From: Planctomycetes bacterium UBA1146
GTDB taxonomy: Bacteria > Planctomycetota > UBA8108 > UBA1146
Direction: 5' to 3'
NCBI GenBank assembly: GCA_002311345.1
Contig: DCAA01000026.1
Span: forward strand, 318,685 to 328,366
Length of the DNA stretch: 9,682 nt
A program made the position numbers and the translations under genes. Shown piece by piece: positions 1 to 6,881 of this stretch (the stretch's first letter is position 1; the number at the start of each line of letters is the position of its first letter). Below the pieces are notes generated by a model. That model had not been told where the DNA came from, did no database searches, and was given only the letters and a program-made list of their open reading frames with translations.

Positions 1-2345
1 AACTCGGCGATGGCAAGGGAGATCTCGAAATACGCCTCGTGGCTCGCGGTGCGGGAAAACCACACTGGGCTGCCCTTCTCTCCGGGCGTACTACCGACTA
101 CCAGAAGGTGGAGGAAGATACCTTCGCCCCCAGGACTACCGCATACCTGCGATCGGCACCCCGCCAGGATGGGCAAGAGGTGGGTATCGGTTTCTCGGTA
201 ACAAGCAAGCGCAAGGAACTGTGGCGCAACCACGTCAAACAACTTCCCCTCGGCGAGAGTACCGAAGTATCGCTCTCGGTACGCAACCGACGGCGTGAGA
301 GTTCAAACAGTACGTGGAATCGCGACCCTGAGCACCTTCAACTCGATCTCATCATTCCAGCAGGGATGAGCCTGGTCGATGGAAGCCTGAAGGGCCGTTT
401 CGATTCTCACCGACTCGACGGCAACGCCTTGCAGATCTGGACCCGAACCAGCGGTGGATTCAACATCTCCTACTCGCTTGTTGGCACCGTACCGGGTGAA
501 TACAGGGTTCCACCACCGGTGATCCGGAGCGTGTCGATGCCTTCTCGCATCAGTATTGGCGAGGCAACCACCTTGACCGTGCTATCGCGTGGGCTTGAAA
601 GCGATGACGAGTACCGTGCGACTCCCGACGAAATCTACAACCGGGGGCGCATGCACTGGGAAGCGAAGCGCTGGCGCGACGCAAGGGAATTGCTGACCGG
701 GCTGTGGGAGCAATATGCCGATCAGCTTCGCCCCGGAATTCGCAAGGAAGTGGCTCGCATCCTGTTACTCGGCGCCATCGAAGCCGGAGACAATTCCGCG
801 ATGGTTTCCTTCTTCGAGGTGCTAAAGGAACAGAACCCTGATTTCAATATCGAGTTCGACAAAGTAATTCGCATCGGAGAGGCGTATCGAACTCTCGGAG
901 AGTATTCCCGTTCGATCCAGATCTTCCTCGCTGTCATCGAGGAAACCTTCGGCAGGGACATCAAGGTCACGGGGGTACTCGAACAACAGGACCTGAAGGC
1001 CTCGCTTCAATTGCTGCTGCGGCTTGTGATGGAATATCCCGATTTTCCCTCGGTGCTGGCGGCAGAACAAACCCTCTCCGATCTGGCACTCGCACGGGCG
1101 ATCCCTTCGGCACAGGAGCGATGGGGGCTGAGTCCCGTCGATCTGTCTTTCTTCGGGATAGAACTGATGCGCAGATTCCTGTGCATCCATGGCGACGACC
1201 CCACCGCTGCCGATGCGGGACTCAACCTGGTGAGCGCCTTTCTCGACCTCGAGGACTGGCGCCGGGCCGCGGATGCCTCGGGGATTCTGGCAGGAGTTTT
1301 CAAGGAATCGCGCCATCTCGACTCCTTCCGTTACACACGAGCCGTTGCCCTGTGGTCACTCGATGAACAAGAAGAAGCATTGCAACTGCTGCAACAGATC
1401 GTCGATGCACGTTACGAGAACCCGGCCGGCGGCACGACTCACAGTGAGAACCGGAATCTCGCACTCTACATCATCGGGCAAATCCACCACGCCGCCAACG
1501 ACACCGAAGAGGCGGCCACCTATTACGATCTGGTCGATGATCTGTTCGAGGATGCCAGACAGTCCCTCGCTCGATTGCGCGCTCGTGAACTGGAACTGGA
1601 CGAGATTTCCGAGTTCCGTCCAGGAGAGCCGATCGAGATCGAACTGCGCTATCGCAATATCGAGCAGGCAGAGGTTCTCGCTTACAAGGTCAATCTGATG
1701 ACTCTGGCTCTGAGGGAAAAGGACCTTTCACGCGTCACCGAGGTGAACCTGAGCGGAATCTCACCAACCGTCTCGACCACCGTTGAACTGGGAGAGACCG
1801 GCCCGGGTGGAGGCGCGATGTACGCCAGCCATAATGTGAAATTACCCATCGAGGATGTCGGTGCCTACCTGGTGATCGTGCGAGGTGGCGATGTTCATAC
1901 GTCTTCTCTGGTGCTGATCAATCAGATGGAACTGGTGATCGAGGAAGTCGGTGGACGGATTCGTGTCCAGGCCATCGATCCGCTGGCCGATTCGCTGATC
2001 CCAGATGTTCAGATCCGCATCCTCGGTTTCGGTGCAGTTTATTCCGGTTCCACCGACCGCCGTGGAATCTACATCTCCGATGGCCCTGCCCAGGCATCTA
2101 CGGTGATTGCACGACGCGATTCGGGTGACTATGCCTTCCACCGCGGTGCAGCGACGATTCCCATCCCGGAGCCCCAGCAGACGCATGAAGGATGGGGTGA
2201 GGGTAAACAACAGATGGATATCCAGGACTACTTGCAGAACGTGATCAAGTTCAATGACCTCAATCGCGACGTCCGACAAGGTGCCTGGCAATCGGAATTG
2301 AAGAAGTCGCGCAGGGGAGTCCAGATCAAGCAGGCTTCCGACTGA
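1..2345 (+). CDS. Alpha-2-macroglobulin-family protein with TPR tail, C-terminal part (5' truncated)
   Basis: The frame is open from base 3 with no start, so the gene begins outside the window; about 780 codons remain. Visible residues ~90-185 match the receptor-binding-type end domain of bacterial alpha-2-macroglobulins: LIIPAGMSLVDG, then a ...SYSLVGTVPGEYRVPPP stretch, like the usual 'PAGFE...YRATTPGTFxLPPA' pattern. Residues ~207-515 are helical and TPR-like, with about five units (e.g. RIGEAYRTLGEYSRSIQIF and LALYIIGQIHHAANDTEEAA). Residues ~516-715 return to beta-rich MG-like sequence (RPGEPIEIELRY; GAYLVIVRGGDVHTSSLVLI; GSTDRRGIY), followed by a charged tail. Family members are large periplasmic or lipid-anchored proteins thought to trap proteases or protect the envelope. 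The thioester motif (CxEQ) and bait region would lie upstream and cannot be checked. The gene converges on ytoQ with 10 bp between stop codons. The family call is firm for the first domain; the MG-like call for the last is inference. Confidence 0.8.
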   Translation, partial: LGDGKGDLEIRLVARGAGKPHWAALLSGRTTDYQKVEEDTFAPRTTAYLRSAPRQDGQEVGIGFSVTSKRKELWRNHVKQLPLGESTEVSLSVRNRRRESSNSTWNRDPEHLQLDLIIPAGMSLVDGSLKGRFDSHRLDGNALQIWTRTSGGFNISYSLVGTVPGEYRVPPPVIRSVSMPSRISIGEATTLTVLSRGLESDDEYRATPDEIYNRGRMHWEAKRWRDARELLTGLWEQYADQLRPGIRKEVARILLLGAIEAGDNSAMVSFFEVLKEQNPDFNIEFDKVIRIGEAYRTLGEYSRSIQIFLAVIEETFGRDIKVTGVLEQQDLKASLQLLLRLVMEYPDFPSVLAAEQTLSDLALARAIPSAQERWGLSPVDLSFFGIELMRRFLCIHGDDPTAADAGLNLVSAFLDLEDWRRAADASGILAGVFKESRHLDSFRYTRAVALWSLDEQEEALQLLQQIVDARYENPAGGTTHSENRNLALYIIGQIHHAANDTEEAATYYDLVDDLFEDARQSLARLRARELELDEISEFRPGEPIEIELRYRNIEQAEVLAYKVNLMTLALREKDLSRVTEVNLSGISPTVSTTVELGETGPGGGAMYASHNVKLPIEDVGAYLVIVRGGDVHTSSLVLINQMELVIEEVGGRIRVQAIDPLADSLIPDVQIRILGFGAVYSGSTDRRGIYISDGPAQASTVIARRDSGDYAFHRGAATIPIPEPQQTHEGWGEGKQQMDIQDYLQNVIKFNDLNRDVRQGAWQSELKKSRRGVQIKQASD

Positions 2346-2359
2346 TCGGAAACGATCAG
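2342..2359. terminator. Stop-codon-spanning inverted repeat with GAAA loop, possible bidirectional terminator
   Basis: CTGATCG (2342-2348), GAAA loop (2349-2352) and CGATCAG (2353-2359) form a perfect 7-bp stem. Read on the plus strand the loop is a GNRA tetraloop. The left arm contains the TGA stop of the macroglobulin gene (2343-2345), and the right arm contains the complement of the TGA stop of ytoQ (2356-2358). There is no T-run on either side, so it is not a textbook intrinsic terminator. It could act as a weak terminator or an mRNA 3'-end stabiliser between convergent genes. It could also be chance, since the two symmetric TGA stops supply much of the palindrome. Confidence 0.35.
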
Positions 2360-2796
2360 CGCAGCACGTATTCCAGCGCGTCCAGAACCTGTTGAGGTCG
2401 ATCAACGGTCATCTGGGCGCGCTGCGATATTTCCTTCAATGCGTGATGCAGTGAAGGATCCCTCACCACGATCAGCGGTTTACCCAGCGCGATGGCGATC
2501 CCCGCATCCATGGCGGCATTCCACTGGCGAAACTTCTCACCGAACTGTGCGACCACCGCATCGGCACGCTGCATCAGGATTCTGGTCCGCAGGTTGTTGA
2601 CCTGCGAGGCGAGTTCATCGCGCCAGCGGGCACTTTCCTGTTCTCCGAGAATCTGCTCTCCGATGCCATCGGAGAGATCGTGTTCATCCTGGGGACCGAC
2701 AAAGTCCACCGCGATACCCCGTTCTTCGGCCTGTTGTCTCAACTGATCACGCCAGTCATCGTGAATTTGTCCTGCGAGATATACCGTCAAACGCAT
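2356..2796 (-). CDS. ytoQ: YtoQ family protein (nucleoside 2-deoxyribosyltransferase-like)
   Basis: At 146 aa this is the usual length for the YtoQ family, and similarity runs end to end: N-terminal LTVYLAGQIHDDWRDQL, then DEHDLSDGIGEQILGE, LRTRILMQRADAVVAQFG and QWNAAMDAGIAIALGKPLIV. The family shares the nucleoside 2-deoxyribosyltransferase fold (nucleotide-binding, cytosolic), but its substrate is unknown. In the classic enzymes a catalytic Glu sits just before the 'G-x-A-x-x-x-GKP' stretch; here that place holds Asp97 (MDAG), so deoxyribosyltransferase activity should not be assumed. The start is well set: GAGGAGG on the minus strand (complement of 2803-2809) lies 6 nt before ATG. The gene is 41 bp after the BatA-like gene and probably shares its transcript. 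A -10-like TATAAC (complement of 2817-2822) lies in the gap but lacks a -35 partner. Confidence 0.9.
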   Translation of the reverse strand: MRLTVYLAGQIHDDWRDQLRQQAEERGIAVDFVGPQDEHDLSDGIGEQILGEQESARWRDELASQVNNLRTRILMQRADAVVAQFGEKFRQWNAAMDAGIAIALGKPLIVVRDPSLHHALKEISQRAQMTVDRPQQVLDALEYVLR

Positions 2797-2837
2797 CCGT
2801 TTCCTCCTCGGTCATGGTTATACACCGGATCTTCTCA

Positions 2838-4793
2838 TCAGCGCCGATGGAAGACGATCCATTCCGCCAGCATCAAGAACAATGCCGCCATCAGAAACCA
2901 ACTCCACAGTTCGCGCCGTGTCTGGGTCCAGACAAGATCTCCCTGCTGTGTTTCAGATCCGGCGAGTCCGATCGCCGGTCGCGGCTCGATGGAACTCTCA
3001 GAAGATGAAAGCAGGTTCACAGGTATTGAACGCTTTTGCCACAGTTCCTCGCCTCGATCTCCTGCACGCCATTTCATCTCGTAAATTCCCAGTTCGTCAC
3101 CGGCGGCAATTCTCAGCACGCCTCCGGGCAACACCGGCACATCCGTTTCGGTCTCTTGCGACGGACTCGCGAGCCGGGCCTCGGTTACTCCCGCTCCAGC
3201 AACCACCTCGATGAGATCTCCACTGCGAATCCCGGTCTCGATGCCACCTCCGATGCGAGCCAGATCACGCAACGCTCCATCGATGAAGAACGGGAAAGAC
3301 GGAGTCAGCGGCCAAGGTGAATCGAGAACGTCAAAGGCAACGACGATGCCACGCACGTCTTGTGCAGAAAAACGGGCGATCAGGGCTCCTTCACGGCATT
3401 CGGCGAGAGATGTGGTACCCGGCACGAGTGGCAACGGACGCGCCTCGATGACGGTTCCATCGATGGGACCAAGTTCACTGTATCTCAACACGGGATCATC
3501 CCGACGCCATCCCACCAGCAACGGTTGCTGGACAACCGGCACCTCTTCAGGCCAGAACCGTTTCGGTCGCGCACCGATTACCAGATGTCCAGGACCTGCC
3601 GGCAACCTGTCCGGAACCACCCGATCCCAGACGATGACATCGAACTCGTCGCCAGCCGTTTCCGGATCGATCTGGTCCACATTCTCGATCTGTTTCACTT
3701 CAACCGAGGGCAACACTGCCAGCGCGTCATCGAGTAACACATTCTTTGCTCCAACTCTTGCCACCTGAATCGAACGGGGTGTGGAAGCGACAAGCCAGGC
3801 TCGATCATCGAGGGCCAATCCGTCTCCACCCTGCGGAATCCAGCGCGCCTCCAGTCGATGACTGCCCGCGCCTTCGAGAGCAAAGGAACGAGTCCACCGC
3901 TCCCCTCCCTCGAGGGTGCGCTGTTGAGTGGCAAGTGCGATCTCTCCGTCGAGAAGAAGTTTCAGTTCACCGGAGATGGGGTCGTCACCGCTATTTCGTA
4001 TCTCCACCACCACTCTCAGGTCTCCCTCATCGGAGAACTCTCGTCGAGCCGCCAGAGCCACGATGCCGGAGTTCGAAGACACCTCACCAACTGATTCCAC
4101 GATGACGGGAACCGGGATCGGCCCACCGTCCCAGCGGGGCACGGCTCCGTCCGTGATGATGAAGATACGGGCATCGATCTGGGGCGGCAGGATCTCCTCT
4201 TCGTCATCTATCGGTACGTTCTCCTCGGCAGCAGCAGGTACCACGGCATCCTGCTTTGCGATGGAAAGCGCCAGTTCCAGCGCCTCCGGGAACGCGGTGA
4301 GTCCAGAACTCGCTTCCTGCCGGCGCACTGCATCGATGAGAAGATTCATCCGGGAGGTGACTGGCGTCAGCGCTTCTGCCCGAGTGCCAAATCGAATCAG
4401 AACTCCCCTCTCTCCGGCGATGTCATCGATGATCTGCAACGCCTTGCTGCGTGCTTCCTCGAAGCGTTTCCTCCCATCGCTCTCGATGCTGTTCATGCTC
4501 GCCGAAACATCGAGCAGAATCAGATTCAGTCGCGAGGAGTACCGCATCGTGCCGAACTCGGGTCTCGCCAGGGCAATCACTGCCAGGATGACTGCAAGTA
4601 ACTGTAGCAAGAGGAGCAGATTTCGGATCAGTCGCTGGAAGGGAGACCGTACCCGTTCATCCTGAAGGGCACGCTTCCACAGAACGGTGCTGGCGACCAC
4701 CGTCTCTATGCGCCTGATCTTCAGAAACCACAGCAGCAATACGGCAGGCACGAGTAGTAGCAACCAGAACATCGTCGGGGCGATCCAGCTCAT
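2838..4793 (-). CDS. BatA-like membrane protein with von Willebrand factor A domain
   Basis: A 651-aa membrane protein. Residues ~7-24 are a first TM helix followed by the BatA N-terminal signature (FLKIRRIETVVASTVLWKR), and ~58-76 is a second TM helix (LLLLLQLLAVILAVIALARP). The vWA domain starts at ~89 with an intact metal-binding MIDAS: D95-x-S97-x-S99, Thr165 and D215 (IITDGA). An acidic loop interrupts the domain at ~188-204. Residues ~240-320 look like an Ig/CARDB-type beta domain, ~340-415 resembles a GATase1-like Rossmann segment (FDVIVWDRVVPDRLPAGPG), and a last TM helix is at ~629-648 (WFLMAALFLMLAEWIVFHRR). This is the long BatA form, with a large extracytoplasmic part between the TM helices. 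In other bacteria Bat proteins pair with MoxR ATPases and aid stress tolerance. ATG overlaps the DUF58 stop by 4 nt and is preceded by GGAGG 8 nt upstream. No BatB, C, D or E is seen nearby. Confidence 0.9.
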   Translation of the reverse strand: MSWIAPTMFWLLLLVPAVLLLWFLKIRRIETVVASTVLWKRALQDERVRSPFQRLIRNLLLLLQLLAVILAVIALARPEFGTMRYSSRLNLILLDVSASMNSIESDGRKRFEEARSKALQIIDDIAGERGVLIRFGTRAEALTPVTSRMNLLIDAVRRQEASSGLTAFPEALELALSIAKQDAVVPAAAEENVPIDDEEEILPPQIDARIFIITDGAVPRWDGGPIPVPVIVESVGEVSSNSGIVALAARREFSDEGDLRVVVEIRNSGDDPISGELKLLLDGEIALATQQRTLEGGERWTRSFALEGAGSHRLEARWIPQGGDGLALDDRAWLVASTPRSIQVARVGAKNVLLDDALAVLPSVEVKQIENVDQIDPETAGDEFDVIVWDRVVPDRLPAGPGHLVIGARPKRFWPEEVPVVQQPLLVGWRRDDPVLRYSELGPIDGTVIEARPLPLVPGTTSLAECREGALIARFSAQDVRGIVVAFDVLDSPWPLTPSFPFFIDGALRDLARIGGGIETGIRSGDLIEVVAGAGVTEARLASPSQETETDVPVLPGGVLRIAAGDELGIYEMKWRAGDRGEELWQKRSIPVNLLSSSESSIEPRPAIGLAGSETQQGDLVWTQTRRELWSWFLMAALFLMLAEWIVFHRR

Positions 4794-5689
4794 CCGAGAA
4801 GCCTCCGATGGCGCAACATCTCCAGGACCACCTGGTCGAAGGGGATATCCGAAGTCACCTCTACCGGCTGGATCCGGTAGCGAGCGCAGGCCTTCCGAAC
4901 GTCTTCCCGAAAACCGGCGAGAACCCGCTGGTAAGCCTCCAACACCGCCGATGTGAAACTGACATCGACGTACGATCCGTCCTCGATATCACGCAGGCGA
5001 AGATCTCCGTTGTGTTGCGGATCCTGTTCCGTCTTCGACAGCAGATGGATCAACCAGCTCTCTCCCCGGGATCCGGAGATCTGACGCAATGCCTCATCGA
5101 TCCCATCTGGATCCATCAGATCCGAGATGAGAATCTGTAGGGCCCTCGGTGGTGCCGATGCTCCGTGCGCTCGAAGAGAGGGGAACAGTGCCGTCTGTTC
5201 ACCCGACTCGAGTTCATCGAGCACCTGGATCAACCGCAGGATGGAGCGGGTCCCACGCAGCGAACCGATGGTAGGGCGAAGTCCCTTGTCGAAAACCCGC
5301 AGATGAACCCGGTCTCCCGAGGCAAGAGCGATCGCTCCAATGGCCGCAGTAACCTGTCTGGCGTGGCGCCATTTGTTCGGCTCGCCACAATTCATCGAAC
5401 CAGAGGCATCGAGAAGCAGCACAACGTTGCGCTCCTCTTCCTCCTCGAACAGTTTGATGAAGAGTTTTTCGAGACGACCATAGATATTCCAGTCGAGGTG
5501 ACGGAGATCATCTCCCGAGACATAGTCGCGATGGTCAGCAAACTCGGTCGACATGCCACGTCGACGAGATCTTTTCTCGCCATGCAACTTCCCTCTGACG
5601 ACAGATCGGGATATGAGAGCCAGACGACTGCAACGCGCCAAGAAATCCTCGTCGAGCAGAGGTTCTGAGACGTCGCCAGACTCACTCAT
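4790..5689 (-). CDS. DUF58 domain-containing protein (vWA-fold partner of MoxR)
   Basis: A 299-aa protein with the DUF58 hallmark at ~49-72: F50, then HRDYVSGDDLRHLDWNIYGR. It leads into a vWA-type fold with LLLDASGSM, so a metal site D94-x-S96-x-S98 is present, with Thr166 (EQTALFP) and D190 (LISDLMD) in the expected later positions. No TM helix or signal peptide is visible, so this is the short cytosolic form; many DUF58 proteins carry two N-terminal TM helices. An acidic run (EEEEE, 82-86) lies just before the metal motif. DUF58 genes are classically next to moxR and are thought to be MoxR clients or adaptors; the molecular role is unknown. Both ends overlap the neighbours by 4 nt (ATGA). 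Only a weak, distant GAGGAT precedes the start, which fits translational coupling to moxR. Confidence 0.93.
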   Translation of the reverse strand: MSESGDVSEPLLDEDFLARCSRLALISRSVVRGKLHGEKRSRRRGMSTEFADHRDYVSGDDLRHLDWNIYGRLEKLFIKLFEEEEERNVVLLLDASGSMNCGEPNKWRHARQVTAAIGAIALASGDRVHLRVFDKGLRPTIGSLRGTRSILRLIQVLDELESGEQTALFPSLRAHGASAPPRALQILISDLMDPDGIDEALRQISGSRGESWLIHLLSKTEQDPQHNGDLRLRDIEDGSYVDVSFTSAVLEAYQRVLAGFREDVRKACARYRIQPVEVTSDIPFDQVVLEMLRHRRLLG

Positions 5690-6696
5690 GCGCCAGCCAC
5701 GCCATCCTCGACGACCTCCGAGACCTGCTCGAGCACTGCGGTGACGATCTGTTCGGAGGTAACCCCCTCCGCTTCGCCCTCGAAACCGAGCAGGATCCGG
5801 TGCCTCAATGCCGCAGGTGCCGTCAGCCGAATATCTTCGAACGAAACATGAACTCGGCCGTCGAGGGCTGCACGAACCTTGGCCCCCAGCAACAGTGCCT
5901 GTACTCCGCGGGGACTGGCACCGTAACGAACCCAGCGCGTCACCATCTCCGGCGCCCCTTCTCCACCCGGATGAGTCGCCAGAAGCATCCGGACCGCGTA
6001 GTCCTGAACATGCGATGCCGCTTCTACATCCAGGATGCGTTTCCGGTGGCCGAGAATCACCTCGCCCCCCAGAATCGGATTCACCTGCACCGAGCGTGCC
6101 CCGGTGGTCCGCTCCAGCACCTCGATCAACTCGGATCGATCGGGAAAGGGAACGTGAACCTTGAACAGAAAACGATCCAGTTGCGCCTCCGGGAGCGGGT
6201 AGGTGCCATCCATCTCGAGAGGGTTCTGGGTCGCCAGTACCATGAACGGCTGCTTCAGAACATGGGTCTCTGTTCCGACGGTGACCTCTCCCTCCTGCAT
6301 CGCCTCCAACAGTGCTGATTGCGTCTTCGGCGTGGCACGATTGATCTCGTCGGCTAGCACCACCTGGCCAAAGATGGGCCCCTTCTGGAACTCGAAGTCC
6401 TTCCTGCCTTTATCGTTCTCGACAACGATGCGAGTGCCGGTGATATCTGCAGGCATCAGGTCCGGTGTGAACTGGATACGGGAATATTCGAGATCGAGAC
6501 ACTCACTGAGAGTTCTGACCAGTAGCGTCTTGGCAAGACCGGGAACTCCTTCGAGAAGGCAGTGCCCCCCTGCAAAGAGAGCGATCAAAACCGTCTCTAC
6601 CACTTCGTCCTGACCAACGAGGACCTTGCCCACCTCCGCGCGAAGGTCGGAGAAATCGCTGCATAGACTGGCTAGATCTTGCTCCAGATCCGACAT
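5686..6696 (-). CDS. moxR: MoxR family AAA+ ATPase
   Basis: A 336-aa AAA+ ATPase of the MoxR subfamily, normal in length. Walker A is GVPGLAKT (50-57), Walker B is VVLADE (112-117) followed by the MoxR-typical INRATPKTQSALLEAMQE, sensor 1 is in ATQNP (N158), the arginine finger is probably R175 (QLDRF), and sensor 2 is in GASPRG (R263). All catalytic motifs look intact. MoxR proteins are cytosolic chaperone-like ATPases that remodel or mature vWA-domain clients, and here two vWA partners follow in the same unit. ATG is preceded by GGAGGAGG about 4 nt upstream (minus strand), supporting this start. It is the first gene of the minus-strand cluster, so the operon promoter should lie in the 185-bp gap to the divergent lipoprotein gene; I could not identify a convincing one on this strand. 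Confidence 0.95.
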   Translation of the reverse strand: MSDLEQDLASLCSDFSDLRAEVGKVLVGQDEVVETVLIALFAGGHCLLEGVPGLAKTLLVRTLSECLDLEYSRIQFTPDLMPADITGTRIVVENDKGRKDFEFQKGPIFGQVVLADEINRATPKTQSALLEAMQEGEVTVGTETHVLKQPFMVLATQNPLEMDGTYPLPEAQLDRFLFKVHVPFPDRSELIEVLERTTGARSVQVNPILGGEVILGHRKRILDVEAASHVQDYAVRMLLATHPGGEGAPEMVTRWVRYGASPRGVQALLLGAKVRAALDGRVHVSFEDIRLTAPAALRHRILLGFEGEAEGVTSEQIVTAVLEQVSEVVEDGVAGA

Positions 6697-6819
6697 TCAC
6701 CCTCCTCCCGAGGTCGAGGCCATCGTCACCGAAGTCACCTCGTCGGGCAAGCCCACCTTGATGGCTCCCGGATTGACCGCGGGCGTCGATAGGCTTGCTG
6801 AAGACACTCGCTTCTCCCA

Positions 6820-6829
6820 CACCTAGGTG
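6820..6829. promoter_or_regulatory. Perfect 10-bp palindrome CACCTAGGTG, candidate operator
   Basis: CACCTAGGTG is a perfect palindrome in the divergent intergenic region between moxR and the lipoprotein gene. It falls where the -35 region of the proposed lipoprotein promoter would be, about 11 bp before the -10-like element. A repressor or activator site there could affect both divergent units. Ten bases is short and may be chance, and no second copy was seen in the window. Confidence 0.25.
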
Positions 6830-6837
6830 GTGCTTCG

Positions 6838-6846
6838 TGATACACT
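6838..6846 (+). promoter_or_regulatory. Candidate extended -10 promoter element for the lipoprotein gene
   Basis: TGATACACT fits the extended -10 form TGnTAnnnT, with 4 of 6 matches to TATAAT. A start near 6853 would give a leader of about 29 nt containing the GAGGAG Shine-Dalgarno at 6868-6873. No -35 resembling TTGACA lies at the right spacing, as is common for extended -10 promoters. This is inferred from motif only. Confidence 0.3.
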
Positions 6847-6881
6847 GCTGGGCTGTCCAAATCTCGTGAGGAGACCAGAAG

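Noticed and set aside
822..1316. A 164-codon minus-strand open frame inside the macroglobulin gene
   Set aside because: It is a shadow of the TPR-coding region; no Shine-Dalgarno and no domain.
1842..2405. A 187-codon minus-strand open frame over the macroglobulin 3' end and the end of ytoQ
   Set aside because: It is antisense to clear macroglobulin sequence and overlaps ytoQ in another frame, with no family resemblance.
3928..4665. A 245-codon plus-strand open frame, Ser/Arg-rich
   Set aside because: It lies wholly antisense to the BatA-like gene, has low-complexity composition typical of a codon shadow, and has no recognisable domain.
6773..6778. TTGACC as a -35 element for the lipoprotein promoter
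   Set aside because: No -10-like hexamer lies 16-18 bp downstream; TAGGCT at 6790 is too close, at 11 bp.
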